From positions 504,194-568,193 of the forward strand of contig JAKLMB010000026.1 of NCBI GenBank assembly GCA_022813625.1: a stretch of 64,000 bases of DNA, written 5' to 3'. Below the pieces are notes generated by a model. It worked only from the letters and a program-made list of their open reading frames with translations. It was not told the DNA's origin and did not search any database. Shown piece by piece: positions 1 through 9,910 of this stretch. The first letter of the stretch is position 1, and every line of letters begins with the position of its first letter. The DNA is from Aaosphaeria pasadenensis. Lineage: Eukaryota > Ascomycota > Dothideomycetes > Pleosporales. The position numbers were made by a program, and so were the translations under genes.

Positions 1-160
1 TCTTCCACCATCTCTTCCACCATCTCTTCCACCATCTCTTCCACCATCTCTTCCACCATCTCTTCCACCATCTCTTCTATTATCTCTTCCACCACCTCTT
101 CTATTATCTCTTCCACCACCTCTTCCACCACCTCTTCCACCACCTCTTCTATCATCTTCG
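1..160. repeat. 12-bp minisatellite (TCTTCCACCATC)n
   Basis: Roughly 13 imperfect copies of a 12-bp unit run from the window edge. They differ by CACCATC/TATTATC/CACCACC substitutions that keep the reading frame. Confidence 0.9.
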
Positions 161-456
161 CTGCTGACGCTGCCATGGCCAGCAGCAGCAGCAGCAGCAG
201 GGAAAGGATGCCCCGCTTCAACACAGCCGCCCACAAAGCAGCCGCTGCACGATACGCCGCAGTCGTCGAGGCCAGGATCCTGCCCGGGAAGAAACGTCGC
301 GGGCCCGTCGCCAGTGACAACTTGGGCAACACTCGAAAGCTGATCACACCGCCCGCTGTCCCGAGTCGGAGGGTTTGTTCTCTCACCCGCGAGTTCAAGC
401 GCAAGGTCATCGACTATATCGCAGACCGCAACACCTGGGTCATGGACCATAGGTAG
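1..456 (+). CDS. 5'-partial ORF: Ser/Thr/Ile repeat protein, paralogue 1 of tandem pair
   Basis: The reading frame is open from the first base of the window to a TAG at 454-456. Positions 1-160 are a 12-bp tandem repeat (unit TCTTCCACCATC and variants) translating to a Ser-Ser-Thr-Ile array. This is followed by the segment ADAAMASSSSS and a basic segment ending LTREFKRKVIDY. The last two segments match the downstream ORF at 990-1976 (ADAAMASSSSS, WTREYKLKVNDY), so the ATG at 175 is probably internal, not the start. Relative to that paralogue the frame stops just before the helix-turn-helix-like part, where the aligned DNA still looks related for about 30 bp, so this copy may be truncated. The function is unknown. 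It could be a decayed gene or an exon whose splice site I cannot see. Confidence 0.4.
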   Translation, partial: SSTISSTISSTISSTISSTISSTISSIISSTTSSIISSTTSSTTSSTTSSIIFAADAAMASSSSSSRERMPRFNTAAHKAAAARYAAVVEARILPGKKRRGPVASDNLGNTRKLITPPAVPSRRVCSLTREFKRKVIDYIADRNTWVMDHR

Positions 457-989
457 CACTGCAGGATGCGTGATACGGACATAGACACAGACATAGGCAT
501 GTATCACACGCACGCACCCGCGCCGTCTCCCTTACCTTCCCTTCCCATGCAACCCACCCTCTCCTTGGTTAGTTGACAAGCTCTAACGCCGCCGTGCAGA
601 TGGCTATACCCGTGGCCTGGCGTGCCCGCCCACGCTGGCCTTGGAAAAGCCCCTAGCCTGGGACCTAAACTCGCCTGTCATGTTCGACCGTTTGCTGGAT
701 GGCTGGCTTGCAATACCTTACACCACCTTAGGTAGAGCCCATTGAGACAACTTGCTTCGCGCGGGTACGGGCCGACCCATCATTGGACTTCAAAGAACAC
801 GATAGGGCTGCGGTGTAACGCTTGGTGGCTTGGTGGCTTGACCCCACACAAAATATAGATACCGGTAATATCTCCTCAGCCAGCTCACTCTTCACACTTC
901 GGCCTCTCCTTCCGCTCCGCCCTTCCTGACATCCTCTGTGGGGCAAATATCGATTGACTTCCCTCATCGTGAAGTTGAGTTGCTAGGAC
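457..989. other. Spacer between tandem paralogues
   Basis: No ORF or RNA gene is supported here. The first ~30 bp still align with the HTH-encoding part of the downstream paralogue, which suggests the region grew by duplication followed by decay. Confidence 0.4.
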
Positions 990-1976
990 ATGGTCACCAC
1001 ACGTAATTGGGAGGTCATGCCTCGCTGTGGGCCCAGGCTCGAGCCTAAAGACAGGTTCGTGGGCATACCTACTCCTGCTTTCCTTGAACCTCGTCCTCCT
1101 TACGTTGGCCCTCCTGCTTTCGTCGAACCTCGTCCTGTTTTCGCTGGCCCTCCTGCTTTCGTCGAACCTCGTCCTGTTTTCGCTGGCCCTCCTGCTTTCG
1201 TCGAACCTCGTCCTCCTTTGGTTGGCCCTCCTGCTTTCGTCGAACCTCGTCCTCCTTTGGTTGGCCCTCCTGCTTTCGTCGAACCTCGTCCTGCTTTCGT
1301 TGAACCTCGTCCTCCTTTCGTTGAACCTCGTCCTCCTTTCGTTGAACCTCGTCCTCCTTTCGTTGAACCTCGTCCTCCTTTCGTTGAACCTCGTCCTACT
1401 TTCGTTGGACCTCGTCCTGCCCCCGTTAGACCCCGTTTTGCCCCCATTAGACCTCGTCCTGCTTCTGCTCCTGTTGTTCGTCAAAATGCTCCTCTGGTGG
1501 CGTCTGCTGCATATCCTGCAGCAGCTCCGCTCCCTCCCGCCCCTACAAATCCCAGTGTCCAATACCCTCTTTCCCACGCTCCGCTGTCAGCGACCTCTCC
1601 AGACACCTTCACCACCGTCTACTTCAAGGCCGACGCCGCCATGGCCAGCAGCAGCAGCAGCCGCCGCCGGAGGTGTGGTTCCTGGACCCGCGAATACAAG
1701 CTCAAGGTTAACGACTACATGATGGACCGCAGAAACTGGGTCGCGGACGGTCGGCGGAGCAGCAGGATACGTGAGGGGCTCCGCGCGGAGGGGAATCTAA
1801 GGCCGTTGACTACCAAGGAAGTGGCCGAGCGGTTTAACGTGTCTGAAGTTAACGTCACGAGGTGGTGGCGTACGAGGCATTTGATACTGAACTCTCGGGA
1901 GGGTTCAATGCGTGTCTCGCATAAGCCGCCGAAGCACGCAAGAAGCGTACGCCGAAGAAGAAGGCTCCTGTCTTGA
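990..1976 (+). CDS. Proline-rich repeat protein with C-terminal HTH-like segment, paralogue 2
   Basis: This is a single open frame of 328 residues. The N-terminal half (about residues 30-155) is a tandem array of FVEPRP-type units, with 39-bp units (FVEPRPPLVGPPA) passing into 21-bp units (PPFVEPR). After ADAAMASSSSSRRRR comes a WTREYKLKVNDYMMDRRNW segment and a helix-turn-helix-like stretch (LTTKEVAERFNVSEVNVTRW), then a basic Arg-rich tail. The HTH suggests DNA binding, perhaps derived from a transposase, but I do not recognise the family. Because the array is rich in one repeat, three other frames are also open over it. The choice of frame rests on the homologous, non-repetitive C-terminus shared with the upstream copy. 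The start at 990 is uncertain; translation could begin elsewhere upstream of the array. Confidence 0.45.
   Translation: MVTTRNWEVMPRCGPRLEPKDRFVGIPTPAFLEPRPPYVGPPAFVEPRPVFAGPPAFVEPRPVFAGPPAFVEPRPPLVGPPAFVEPRPPLVGPPAFVEPRPAFVEPRPPFVEPRPPFVEPRPPFVEPRPPFVEPRPTFVGPRPAPVRPRFAPIRPRPASAPVVRQNAPLVASAAYPAAAPLPPAPTNPSVQYPLSHAPLSATSPDTFTTVYFKADAAMASSSSSRRRRCGSWTREYKLKVNDYMMDRRNWVADGRRSSRIREGLRAEGNLRPLTTKEVAERFNVSEVNVTRWWRTRHLILNSREGSMRVSHKPPKHARSVRRRRRLLS
1064..1425. repeat. Minisatellite encoding FVEPRP units
   Basis: Tandem repeats of a TTCGTCGAACCTCGTCCT-type unit. The 5' part has ~36-39-bp periodicity and the 3' part a shorter 21-bp periodicity (TTCGTTGAACCTCGTCCTCCT). The array is in frame with the surrounding ORF. 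Confidence 0.9.
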
Positions 1977-4362
1977 AGGAGTAGGTGATTGCTTCCACTA
2001 GAGAGACGACATTTTCACTGGCAAGCCAGTACGGGAAACCCAACGACCGAATCCGTACACATGCACTGTCCTTAAGGGCGACCGTACTTACTCATTATGC
2101 AAGTCTCTCTCAACCCAAGATCTCATACATCATATCACATCAGTCGAAGCCATAGGTCCAAAGAAAGCATTCTGGACCAGGTCATCCAAGAGGAGGACGA
2201 GAAGCACGGCCTGGCAATATCCGGACTTGACGACGCGAAAGCACTTCTCATAACGATGCGGAGTCGCTTCCAAACATCATATTGCCCCCCTCACGCGTTC
2301 GAGCTCCTTGAATTCCTTTCTTTGATAAGAAAAAAAAAACCCCGGAAACGGTAAAACGATGCGAATAAGGATCGATGATCTCGACATTTTAATGAATATA
2401 TTGGTAACAGGCTCACCATTGGGCCTGGCAGTCTACGGTGCGCATAATCGATATTGACATCCATCCTCCGCCTTTCCCGTCGTCGTCGTCATCTCCCGTG
2501 ACTTTGACGGTAATAAACGAGGCGTTGAGAAATAAAGGTACGGTTCACAACACGGACACCATGCTCGAGGAAGCTCTGGTTTGAACATAGCGGAAAATCC
2601 AAGTGCAAGGCATGGAGCTTAATCCCATAATCCACTGTGGAGGAATTCACGGCCTAGTCGACGAGGCTACACGGGAGAGAGGTGGTGGAGATGTAGCCAT
2701 GTGAATGTCTCCTTTTTTTCGTTTCGTATCGTCGGCGTTGGCTTTGCAAGTATGTAGCGGTAATGCAATGAAAATCTCGTCTCCATCTACAACCACACAT
2801 GATGATTCAGGAGAAGTCTCGTACACCGATCTGTGACCAACCATTATGCATGCAGCGCAAATGGTAAGGGCTGCCATGCTTGCGATGACATGACCATGCC
2901 ACGGCGGGCTTATCTTCCTCCTCCTTTATTCTTCCTCTGGAGAGGCAGTATGTGTAGCCCTTCGGGGGCTTGAAACTTCTTCATGTCCTCGCATTGTTTC
3001 GGTTCAGATGTCCAATTCCGGGTCCGGGTTGGCTTGGGTTTTGGGTTTCCCTGCCTGGGGATCACCGTTGGTCGTAAACGCGGGCGGTGAACTGTTCTTT
3101 GGGTGTATGGCTGTGGTGCTTGTTGACCTGGTTGGTAGTGAGACCGTGGCCTGGAGCGGTCACGAAATGAAGCTCTCGTCTCCACCCACACCGCCTATGA
3201 AGACAGGAAGGATTTCGTTCACGTATCTGTAACCATCTGCAGAGGTAGAATCATGATGCTTGTTATCTTCTTCCTTGTGAGGTCGTGGTCCGTAGTGTTC
3301 TGATTTATTTCGTTCACGTATCTGTAACCACCTGCAGAGGTATAACTAATCGTGATGCTCGTTTATCTTGTTCCTTGTGAGGTCGTCGTCCGTAGTGTTC
3401 TGATTTCACCTCGACTCGGGCATCTTACAGGACGGGAGCTGAACGTATACAACCAGGATGAACAAACAGCGGACCTGTAATCTCGAATTGGAGCTCTTTC
3501 TCACGTCCATCCGCACTTGCAGCCACACACAAGCCGTAAGTGAAGGCTTTGGATCTTGCCGTGCGTTTGGCCCCGAGTCAAGCCCCGCTCCAGCTTGCTT
3601 GACTCGGTATGTTGATACTCGCTTGCGGCAACAACCACAAGCTGTACTTCGGACTTGAGGCTTGCCAGACGCGTTTCTGCCCTCCTTACTCCGCAGGGCA
3701 GGAATACCTGCGTCGTATGCAAAACCAAGCCTAAAGATCCGATCGATCTGATGCTTTTCACTCTTCCGCCTCTTGGAGTCAATGATAAGTACCCAATCTT
3801 CCAAGTTGTCGACGCAGCCAATTATTCGTTTGTTGCTCCCAATTTCACTATAGGAAACAATGGCAAGAGAGGTGCCAATTTCTCCACCTTGCTGCCCGCA
3901 AATTACCTGGTGGGATCCAACGCTGACCCATGGACCACGCCTCCCTCCACTGCAATAGTAGTCGACTCGGATGGTGATTCAGATAGAGAACCCTTTACAC
4001 TAGAAAGTATCCATATTGTGTAACGCAGGTAGCAAGAGGCATTGGCGTACCGCCGCGAACCATTTCAGCTGGGCAGCGGCTTTCGCAGAAAAGGTTGACA
4101 ATCAATGGCCGGACAAGAAATCCAAGAACAACAAGACTCGTATTGAACTCTGTGTGACGTTTCTAGTGTAAAAATAGCTAACCTCCGTTCTCATTCCTGC
4201 GAGAGATGTCAGTGATGCTACTCTTTTGGTCCAGTGACTCGAAATGAGCAAAAAAAGAACGCCGGATGGTCCACAGCCACCCCCAGATGCCCTCAGAGCC
4301 AGAACTGAAGCCAAATCACTCCGATTGAGCCATAGAACCCCATACAAGGAAAAAAAATTGGC
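1977..4362. other. Gene-poor stretch, no supported gene
   Basis: Only short ORFs occur. The longest plausible one is 3655-4023 (122 codons, with Asn/Thr/Pro-rich composition near its end), but it shows no domain I recognise and no convincing splice partners. A direct duplication at 3212-3402 is listed separately. Confidence 0.5.
3212..3402. repeat. ~95-bp direct tandem duplication
   Basis: The block beginning ATTTCGTTCACGTATCTG at 3212 is repeated from 3307. Both copies contain AACCA(T/C)CTGCAGAGGTA, a related middle and the ending CCGTAGTGTTCTGATT. The copies differ by a few substitutions and a small indel. Confidence 0.85.
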
Positions 4363-4624
4363 AAAAAAAAACCCTCACCGATTTCTCTTCGGGAGCAAAA
4401 ACTCGAGGCTCCCTGGCAAGGGGAGCCCGGAGAAACTGTCAATTGACAATTTTTTCAACTATCTAACCGGTGAAACCGGGGTGCGGCCGTGTTTTAAACT
4501 GGAGTTTAATACTTACCTTAATCAGGGCTTTGCCGGGATCGAGAATCGAACCCGGTACCCCCCAACCGCGCCCTGTACGGCGGGGGGAAAGTGGTATTAC
4601 CACTGCACTATCTTGAGTGCTCTT
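4363..4624 (-). repeat. tRNA-derived SINE-like element (Pol III A and B boxes, T-run end)
   Basis: On the minus strand, positions 4610-4600 read TAGTGCAGTGG, a good match to an internal Pol III A box, and 4552-4542 read GGTTCGATTCT, a B box at tRNA-like spacing. The T-arm is nearly foldable (CCGGG against CTCGA). The seven bases upstream (CTCAAGA) do not pair with the expected 3' acceptor bases (TCCCGGC), so this is not an intact tRNA gene. The unit continues about 200 bp downstream into two runs of 8-9 T (plus-strand A-runs near 4350-4371) that could end Pol III transcription. A head of this kind plus a unique body and T-run is the usual layout of a SINE. A lone tRNA pseudogene is the alternative. 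Confidence 0.45.
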
Positions 4625-6028
4625 GTATTGTTGAGATACTTCAAGTTTAAGTGCTTTATATATACCAAGAGAAAGACCTTGTGGTTGAAACCTTGGTGGG
4701 CGTAGTAGACCTGGTCGACCTGGGAGGCAATCACTCAACTGAAGGTGAGCGAGGGCAGCATACCCTCAAGTGGACGAGTGACCAAACGCGGAGGATAACC
4801 AGCCACCGTCTCTCACCAGTGCTGCCACACTACGCATAACATCTATAGGCCTATGCAATGTCCCTGGGTATGAGGCATCGCAACTACTGCCGAGCTCCGC
4901 ACACTTTGCTTCACATTGCCTATGGATGCAGGCACGCCAGTAAGCAACGGCAACGCTCATAGCACAAGACATTCTATGGCATGTAGCCATCCTATTCCCT
5001 GAGCCCACGAAGATGAGGCATCCAGAGTAAATAAGACTAGGAGATGGCGATGACTTTGTGCACGTCTGCCTTATGGGTGTGCCGATTGTGTATGCCAATT
5101 TGAGAGGTCACTCTTGACTACCGCCTACTGCTCTTGATCGAGGTATGGAAATGCAGCTCAAGTTACGATCATGTCGACATGATCATGATTTATTGTCTGT
5201 TCTTTGACATTCTACGCCGCCACGCATGATTCGGGTTGAGCCAGGCTGCATCTGAAGTTCATCGCCATGCTAGTGATACTGAGGATGCTGCTTGGTGTTC
5301 TGACTGGTCGCGCGAACAACCTCCAACACCACCGCACCCGCGATCTTGACACCGACAACTGGCCCTCACAAACGTGATGAGCAGTGCCATGATGCTCTAA
5401 AGCTCTCGATAAGCAAAACCATTCGGCGCTTTGCATCCCCCTGCGGACACGAGGACCTCAACGAAAACCGCGCACACCTCTCACTCACGCAACAAAAGGA
5501 TGGCTGGTACGGCGACCACTAAGCCAGCCAAATATTCGACCCAAGGACAGAATCGCTCATGAGTTCATCTTTGCCATGGCAACGGAAATCGCAATGGACA
5601 TACTTTCAGTATAAGGAATGGAGATGGCTCAGGAAAGCACGGCGAAGGATGTGGTACAACACGGCATCGCCCACAAAGAGACAACATCCAGGATGCACAC
5701 ACTCGGTTCGAGTCGGCGATATTATGGGAGACAATGGACAACTTTGGCAAGAGAGGAGATGCTAAGAGAAGGTTCTGCGGGTGCACCGGTCCTGTGCGAT
5801 GCCGTACCAGGACGGAGCCAAACACGTGCTTGGGCCTGAGAACAGGACAGCTTCCGGCCAGGAAGGAGCAGTGCCACAGCATTGGTTGAAGCACTAGATG
5901 CGGCCATACAATTCAAACCCGGGAAGAGAAGATGTCGATAATGATATTTAGACAATTGCGACAGGAAACGAACGCCGAGGAGTGATGTGCAAGCGATGAA
6001 TCTGTCCCAAAACCACCAATCCACCCGC

Positions 6029-6091
6029 TTTCACTTGGTCATAACGATATTTCACTTGGTCATAACGACATTTCACTTGGTCATAACGACA
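6029..6091. repeat. 21-bp tandem repeat, 3 copies
   Basis: Three head-to-tail copies of TTTCACTTGGTCATAACGA plus two variable bases. Confidence 0.9.
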
Positions 6092-6424
6092 AGGTGAAGA
6101 ACTTAGGCGACAGGATCGATGAAGCTTTGCCAGAGGACATGAGTCGCATCGTTCATGTGTATCAATATCTTGTGCGACAGGCAAAGATCCCGGCTGAAGA
6201 AACTGGACGATCGGAAATTCGGATGGTGCGAAGTTTATTAGACGACTCAAAGTTCAGATGGTTAAAAGTTCAGATGACCAAAGGTTCAGGCGATGAAATA
6301 TCAGATGATAGAGACATTGGATGGTCGAAAATGCCTATGTCCAGACACCAAATTTTGCAGTGCAGGAATGCAGATCCAGGAGTCCAACATAGTCCAGGTA
6401 TCCGGGTATCCAGGTATTCAAAGT

Positions 6425-6470
6425 CAGAGTCCAGAGTCCAGAGTCCAGAGTCCAGAGTCCAGAGTCCAGA
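6425..6470. repeat. 7-bp tandem repeat (CAGAGTC)n
   Basis: About six consecutive copies of CAGAGTC. Confidence 0.9.
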
Positions 6471-6759
6471 AGTCTGGGATATGCCAGCAGTAGTCTTCTG
6501 GGCGTGTTGCGTTCACCAAAAAGCTGTGGAAGATCACAAATGCCTCCTCTCAACCTCAAAGTAGGCAAAATGGCAAATAAGTCTTTCTTCGAAACCGTCA
6601 TGATGAGTAGTGTCTGGTAATGATGAGGGTATTCCAACAGGCAAAGTCAGGGTATGCTTGAGGCGCCTCCTTGCTATCTGTGGATCATCGTTTAACCATG
6701 GCGGATACTGCTTGCCTCCATTAAGCACATCTGCCCGCGTGCGCAGCTGTTGGACGCCT

Positions 6760-9700
6760 TCGCAGTCAGTGAAATTTTACTGCATCGGGATGTGGTTTCC
6801 AGCACATAAAGCACGTATTACTCATCGCATGCTTCTTTTTCACGTTTGGCAAGGGGGAGCAGCCGCTCGGCGCCTTCGCAGTCGATGAAGTTTTGCTATA
6901 TTGATATGTGGGTTTCCCAGACATAAAATACATTTTGCTCGATTCGTGCTTCTTCTTCACCTTTGGCAAGGCCAGGGCGCGAAACGGCGGCCAACCTTCC
7001 ACAGAGCCTAAAAGGCGCTCGACTGACGAAGCCAGCGGGACTTCAGTTTCCCTAGGGAGGCCCCAGAGAGCACCCTCAACAGACCCATGCGCCACGCGAA
7101 TCCGAACGACTAGCAATTTTGGCATTGTCTCCCATACGTTTGCGACTGGCATCGTGACGGGAGGACGCTGTTCCTGCTCCGCTACCAACAGCATTGCTGG
7201 CTAGAGATGTCTGATGCTGTAGCAGAGCAGAGAATGTGCGTTCTCAAGCCTTGTTGTCATCACGGGGATTTTGGCATTGTCTCCCAGCCCTCCGCTGCCT
7301 TGGAACAGCGCGGACTAGGCGCATGAAGGATTGGCATAGCATCGCATACGACGCCTTTGCCTTCTCCGATCCAGGTTGTCTTGCCGACATTCCCCCATCA
7401 GATCAGCGGGTACATCGACTAGCCGGCGTAACACCCCGTGAGGGAGAGAAGAGGCCACCCGTCGTTTGTCAAGATGAACAGGCTACGAGATCAACGAGGT
7501 GCCAGGCGCCAGCTCGCTCGTCATACTCATGTACTCCTTCGCAATCATCAGAGCTCCCTGGTCTTCCTGAGGTTGTCGTAGGATACGGGGAACCGTATCT
7601 ATCTGGTGATGCTGCTACTTCCCGGTCTTCCCGAGGTTGTCGTGGGATACGGGGAACCGTATCTTGCTGTATGTTGCTGCTGCTCCCGCTGCTTGATCTC
7701 GACCTTCTGGAGGTCTGAATTCAACTGTGTAGTGTTCGCGGCATTCTCATTCGTCTCAAGTCTTAGCGCCAGGAGATCTTCTTTTGTTCTTAGCTGTGTG
7801 TCGTGTGTCATATTGTACTGTTCCTCCAGGCTAGATATTCCAAGGAACTTAGACCACGGCCGACACCAAAGCACCCGTAATTCGAACTTTGAAAAGCGAA
7901 CTTCTTTGCTTGAGCTTAGCTTCTGCTCAATATCTGCGCAAGCCTTCCGCGTGTCCAGTCGATGAGTTTCGAGGTTAATTTCAGTCGAACTGCGATATTC
8001 CTTGATCTGTTGCGCAAGGCTCTCGATCTGGTCCAGGCTAGATTTTGAGACCATTTCGACCGATCACGCCCGAAGGCGGCTACCGGTTCCGGTCTTCCCC
8101 CGGAGATCTAGCGAAGTGGTAGCCAGCGGCCAACCATCCACAGATCCCAAAAGGTGCCCGACTGACGAAGCCAGCGGGACTTCAGTTCCCCTAGGGTGGC
8201 CCCAAAGGGCTCGATGGGAGGAGTTATCCTGCCCTCAGCAGACGCACGCGCCAGAATTACCTGGCCCACTGCTCTTCAAATGTGGCATCATGCATGCCAG
8301 CGTCAGAAAGAATCTGCTGTTCCTTCCGCGTAAGGGATTCTCTTTGCCGTTTTGGGAGGCAGGAGCCTCAACCAAAGGCGCCAGATCCAGCTTCAACCAC
8401 CGCGAGGACGGGCGCTGCATCATGCCTTCCAGCTTCAGCCTGCTCCACCTCATTGAATTCATAGGCATCTGCACCTTCGTCTCCCAAGTCATCTCCCGAG
8501 TCGGCTTCACTATTGTAATCTAGCCCTTGGCTACCACTTCGCTAGATCTCCGGGGGAAGGCCAGAACCGAGCTTCGGAGGATCTGTTCTCTGACTATCCT
8601 CTATTTGAACCATAGACGCTCCTGGCAGAGTGGTATCGAGGCTTTCTGCATCAGTCTCATATGGATCGCGTGCATTATAGGCCATAGGGCCACGGCGGAT
8701 TTGTCGTGAGTGATGGGATGACGGCGAATCCGAACGACTAGCACCGCTGGCTAGATCTCTGGGGGAAGGGTCGAGACGTGCTCGTCGCGTCCTGCGCGAT
8801 GGGCCCTCGAGGCCGGGTCTGCCTTACAGCAGGTCCCATCCGCGTAACAAAATACTCTAGCCGCCCTTTCGGGGGCGGTGCTTCGGTGGGCCCATCGACG
8901 GCGTGGGATAGGTCTGTTGCTATGAGGCTGCTCTGCGTTCTCAAGCCTTGTTGTCGTCATGGGAATTTTGGCATTTTCTCCCATACGTTTGCGACCAGCA
9001 TTGTGACGGGAGGACGCTTTACTGGCACCGTCATATTGTTTGCCATGAACAAACTGCTGCATTGCTGGCTAGAGATGCCTGCTGCCGTAGCAGAGCAGAG
9101 AATGTGCGTTCTCAAGCCATGTGTAGCATCATCACGCCTAGGATTCTTTCCACCGGTTTTGGAGGCAGGAGCCTCAACTAAAGGCGCCAGATCTGGCTTG
9201 TTGACAACCACCACGACGGGCGCTGTTGGGCGCCTTCCCGGTCGGTGCAGTTTTGCTGCATCGATATATGATTATTTTGAACGAGAACAACTTTTTGCTC
9301 AATACGTGCTTCTGCTTCACGTTTGGCAAGGCCTTTCCTCTTGGAGTATGTACTCCTTCAGAGCTCGGCCAGTCTTTGGATGCGAATTGCCAAGCGAGTC
9401 CAGGAGAATTATCAAGATCATTCCTTCCTCTATTACCATACCCGGTATGTCAGGACAGGCCAGCACATTTCCCCGACTGGCTGAGTGGGAAGGGCTTTTG
9501 GGAGCCCCTGTCAATGCCCAATTCGAAAGTGTCGCCAGCCAGTCGATTTCCGGATCCATCTCGCGTGATAGTGCGCGGCTAACAAATATACGACGGGTCT
9601 CGAGGAATCGCTGGACATATCCTAGAAGGTAGACTCCACAGTCGGTGAAGTTGTGCTATGTGAGCTTTGTTTTGAACGCGAACAACATTTTGCTTGATAC

Positions 9701-9910
9701 GTGCTTCTGCCTCACGTTTAGCAAGACCCTCTTGGAGTATGTACTCCTTTAGAGCTCGGCCAGTCTTGGGATGCGAATTGCGAAGTGAGTCCAGTATCAT
9801 GATGATGGGCTCGTCGGGAGGAAACTTCTTCGGCAGTACTGCCCTTTTCAGGGCGTCGCTGCCCAAGGGCGAAGCTGTGGTGATTCGGATGATTCCCTTT
9901 GAAATCACCT
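6760..9910. mobile_element. Mosaic of duplicated, decayed modules (probable transposon or multicopy-gene remnants)
   Basis: Several sequence modules recur in shuffled order. A ~95-bp module (GTGAAGTTTTGCTGCAT... to CTTCACGTTTGGCAAGG) occurs near 6764, 6878, 9238 and 9638. A module with GAAGCCAGCGGGACTTCAGT occurs near 6987 and 8126. A module with CTCCCATACGTTTGCGAC and AGAGAATGTGCGTTCTCAAG occurs near 7122 and 8968. A module GGAGGCAGGAGCCTCAAC occurs near 8354 and 9162. GAGTATGTACTCCTT plus GAGCTCGGCCAGTCTT occurs near 9342 and 9733. ATACGGGGAACCGTATCT occurs twice near 7590 and 7650. On the minus strand several modules translate to similar peptides (for example SHPKTGRALKEYILQE, then AKREAEARIKQN), which suggests they descend from one coding, coiled-coil-like sequence on that strand. 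No copy is intact and I do not recognise the parent protein. Confidence 0.55.
8083..8569. repeat. Foldback element with ~42-bp inverted arms
   Basis: The arm at 8083-8125 (containing CCCCCGGAGATCTAGCGAAG) is the near-exact reverse complement of 8528-8569 (CTTCGCTAGATCTCCGGGGG), with about two mismatches. The arms bound a ~400-bp centre that carries two of the region's repeated modules. A partial third copy of the arm (GGCTAGATCTCTGGGGGAAG) lies at 8748-8769. The size and arms resemble a non-autonomous foldback/MITE-like element. No clear target-site duplication is visible and no transposase is present. Confidence 0.6.

Larger units (their letters stand above)
4625..6760. other. Intergenic, no supported gene; small tandem repeats
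   Basis: There are no ORFs with recognisable domains or coherent splice structure. It contains two small tandem arrays, at 6029-6091 and 6425-6470, listed separately. Confidence 0.5.

Noticed and set aside
885..1722. Long ORFs on the other frames and strand over the FVEPRP minisatellite
   Set aside because: A repeat unit whose length is a multiple of three and lacks stops opens several frames. Only the frame continuing into the conserved C-terminus shared with the upstream paralogue was kept.
3655..4023. 122-codon ORF as a gene
   Set aside because: No recognisable domain, signal or splice structure; in a repeat-rich decayed region.
4532..4617. Functional tRNA gene on the minus strand
   Set aside because: A and B boxes are good but the acceptor stem does not pair, so it was reported as a SINE-like or pseudo-tRNA unit instead.
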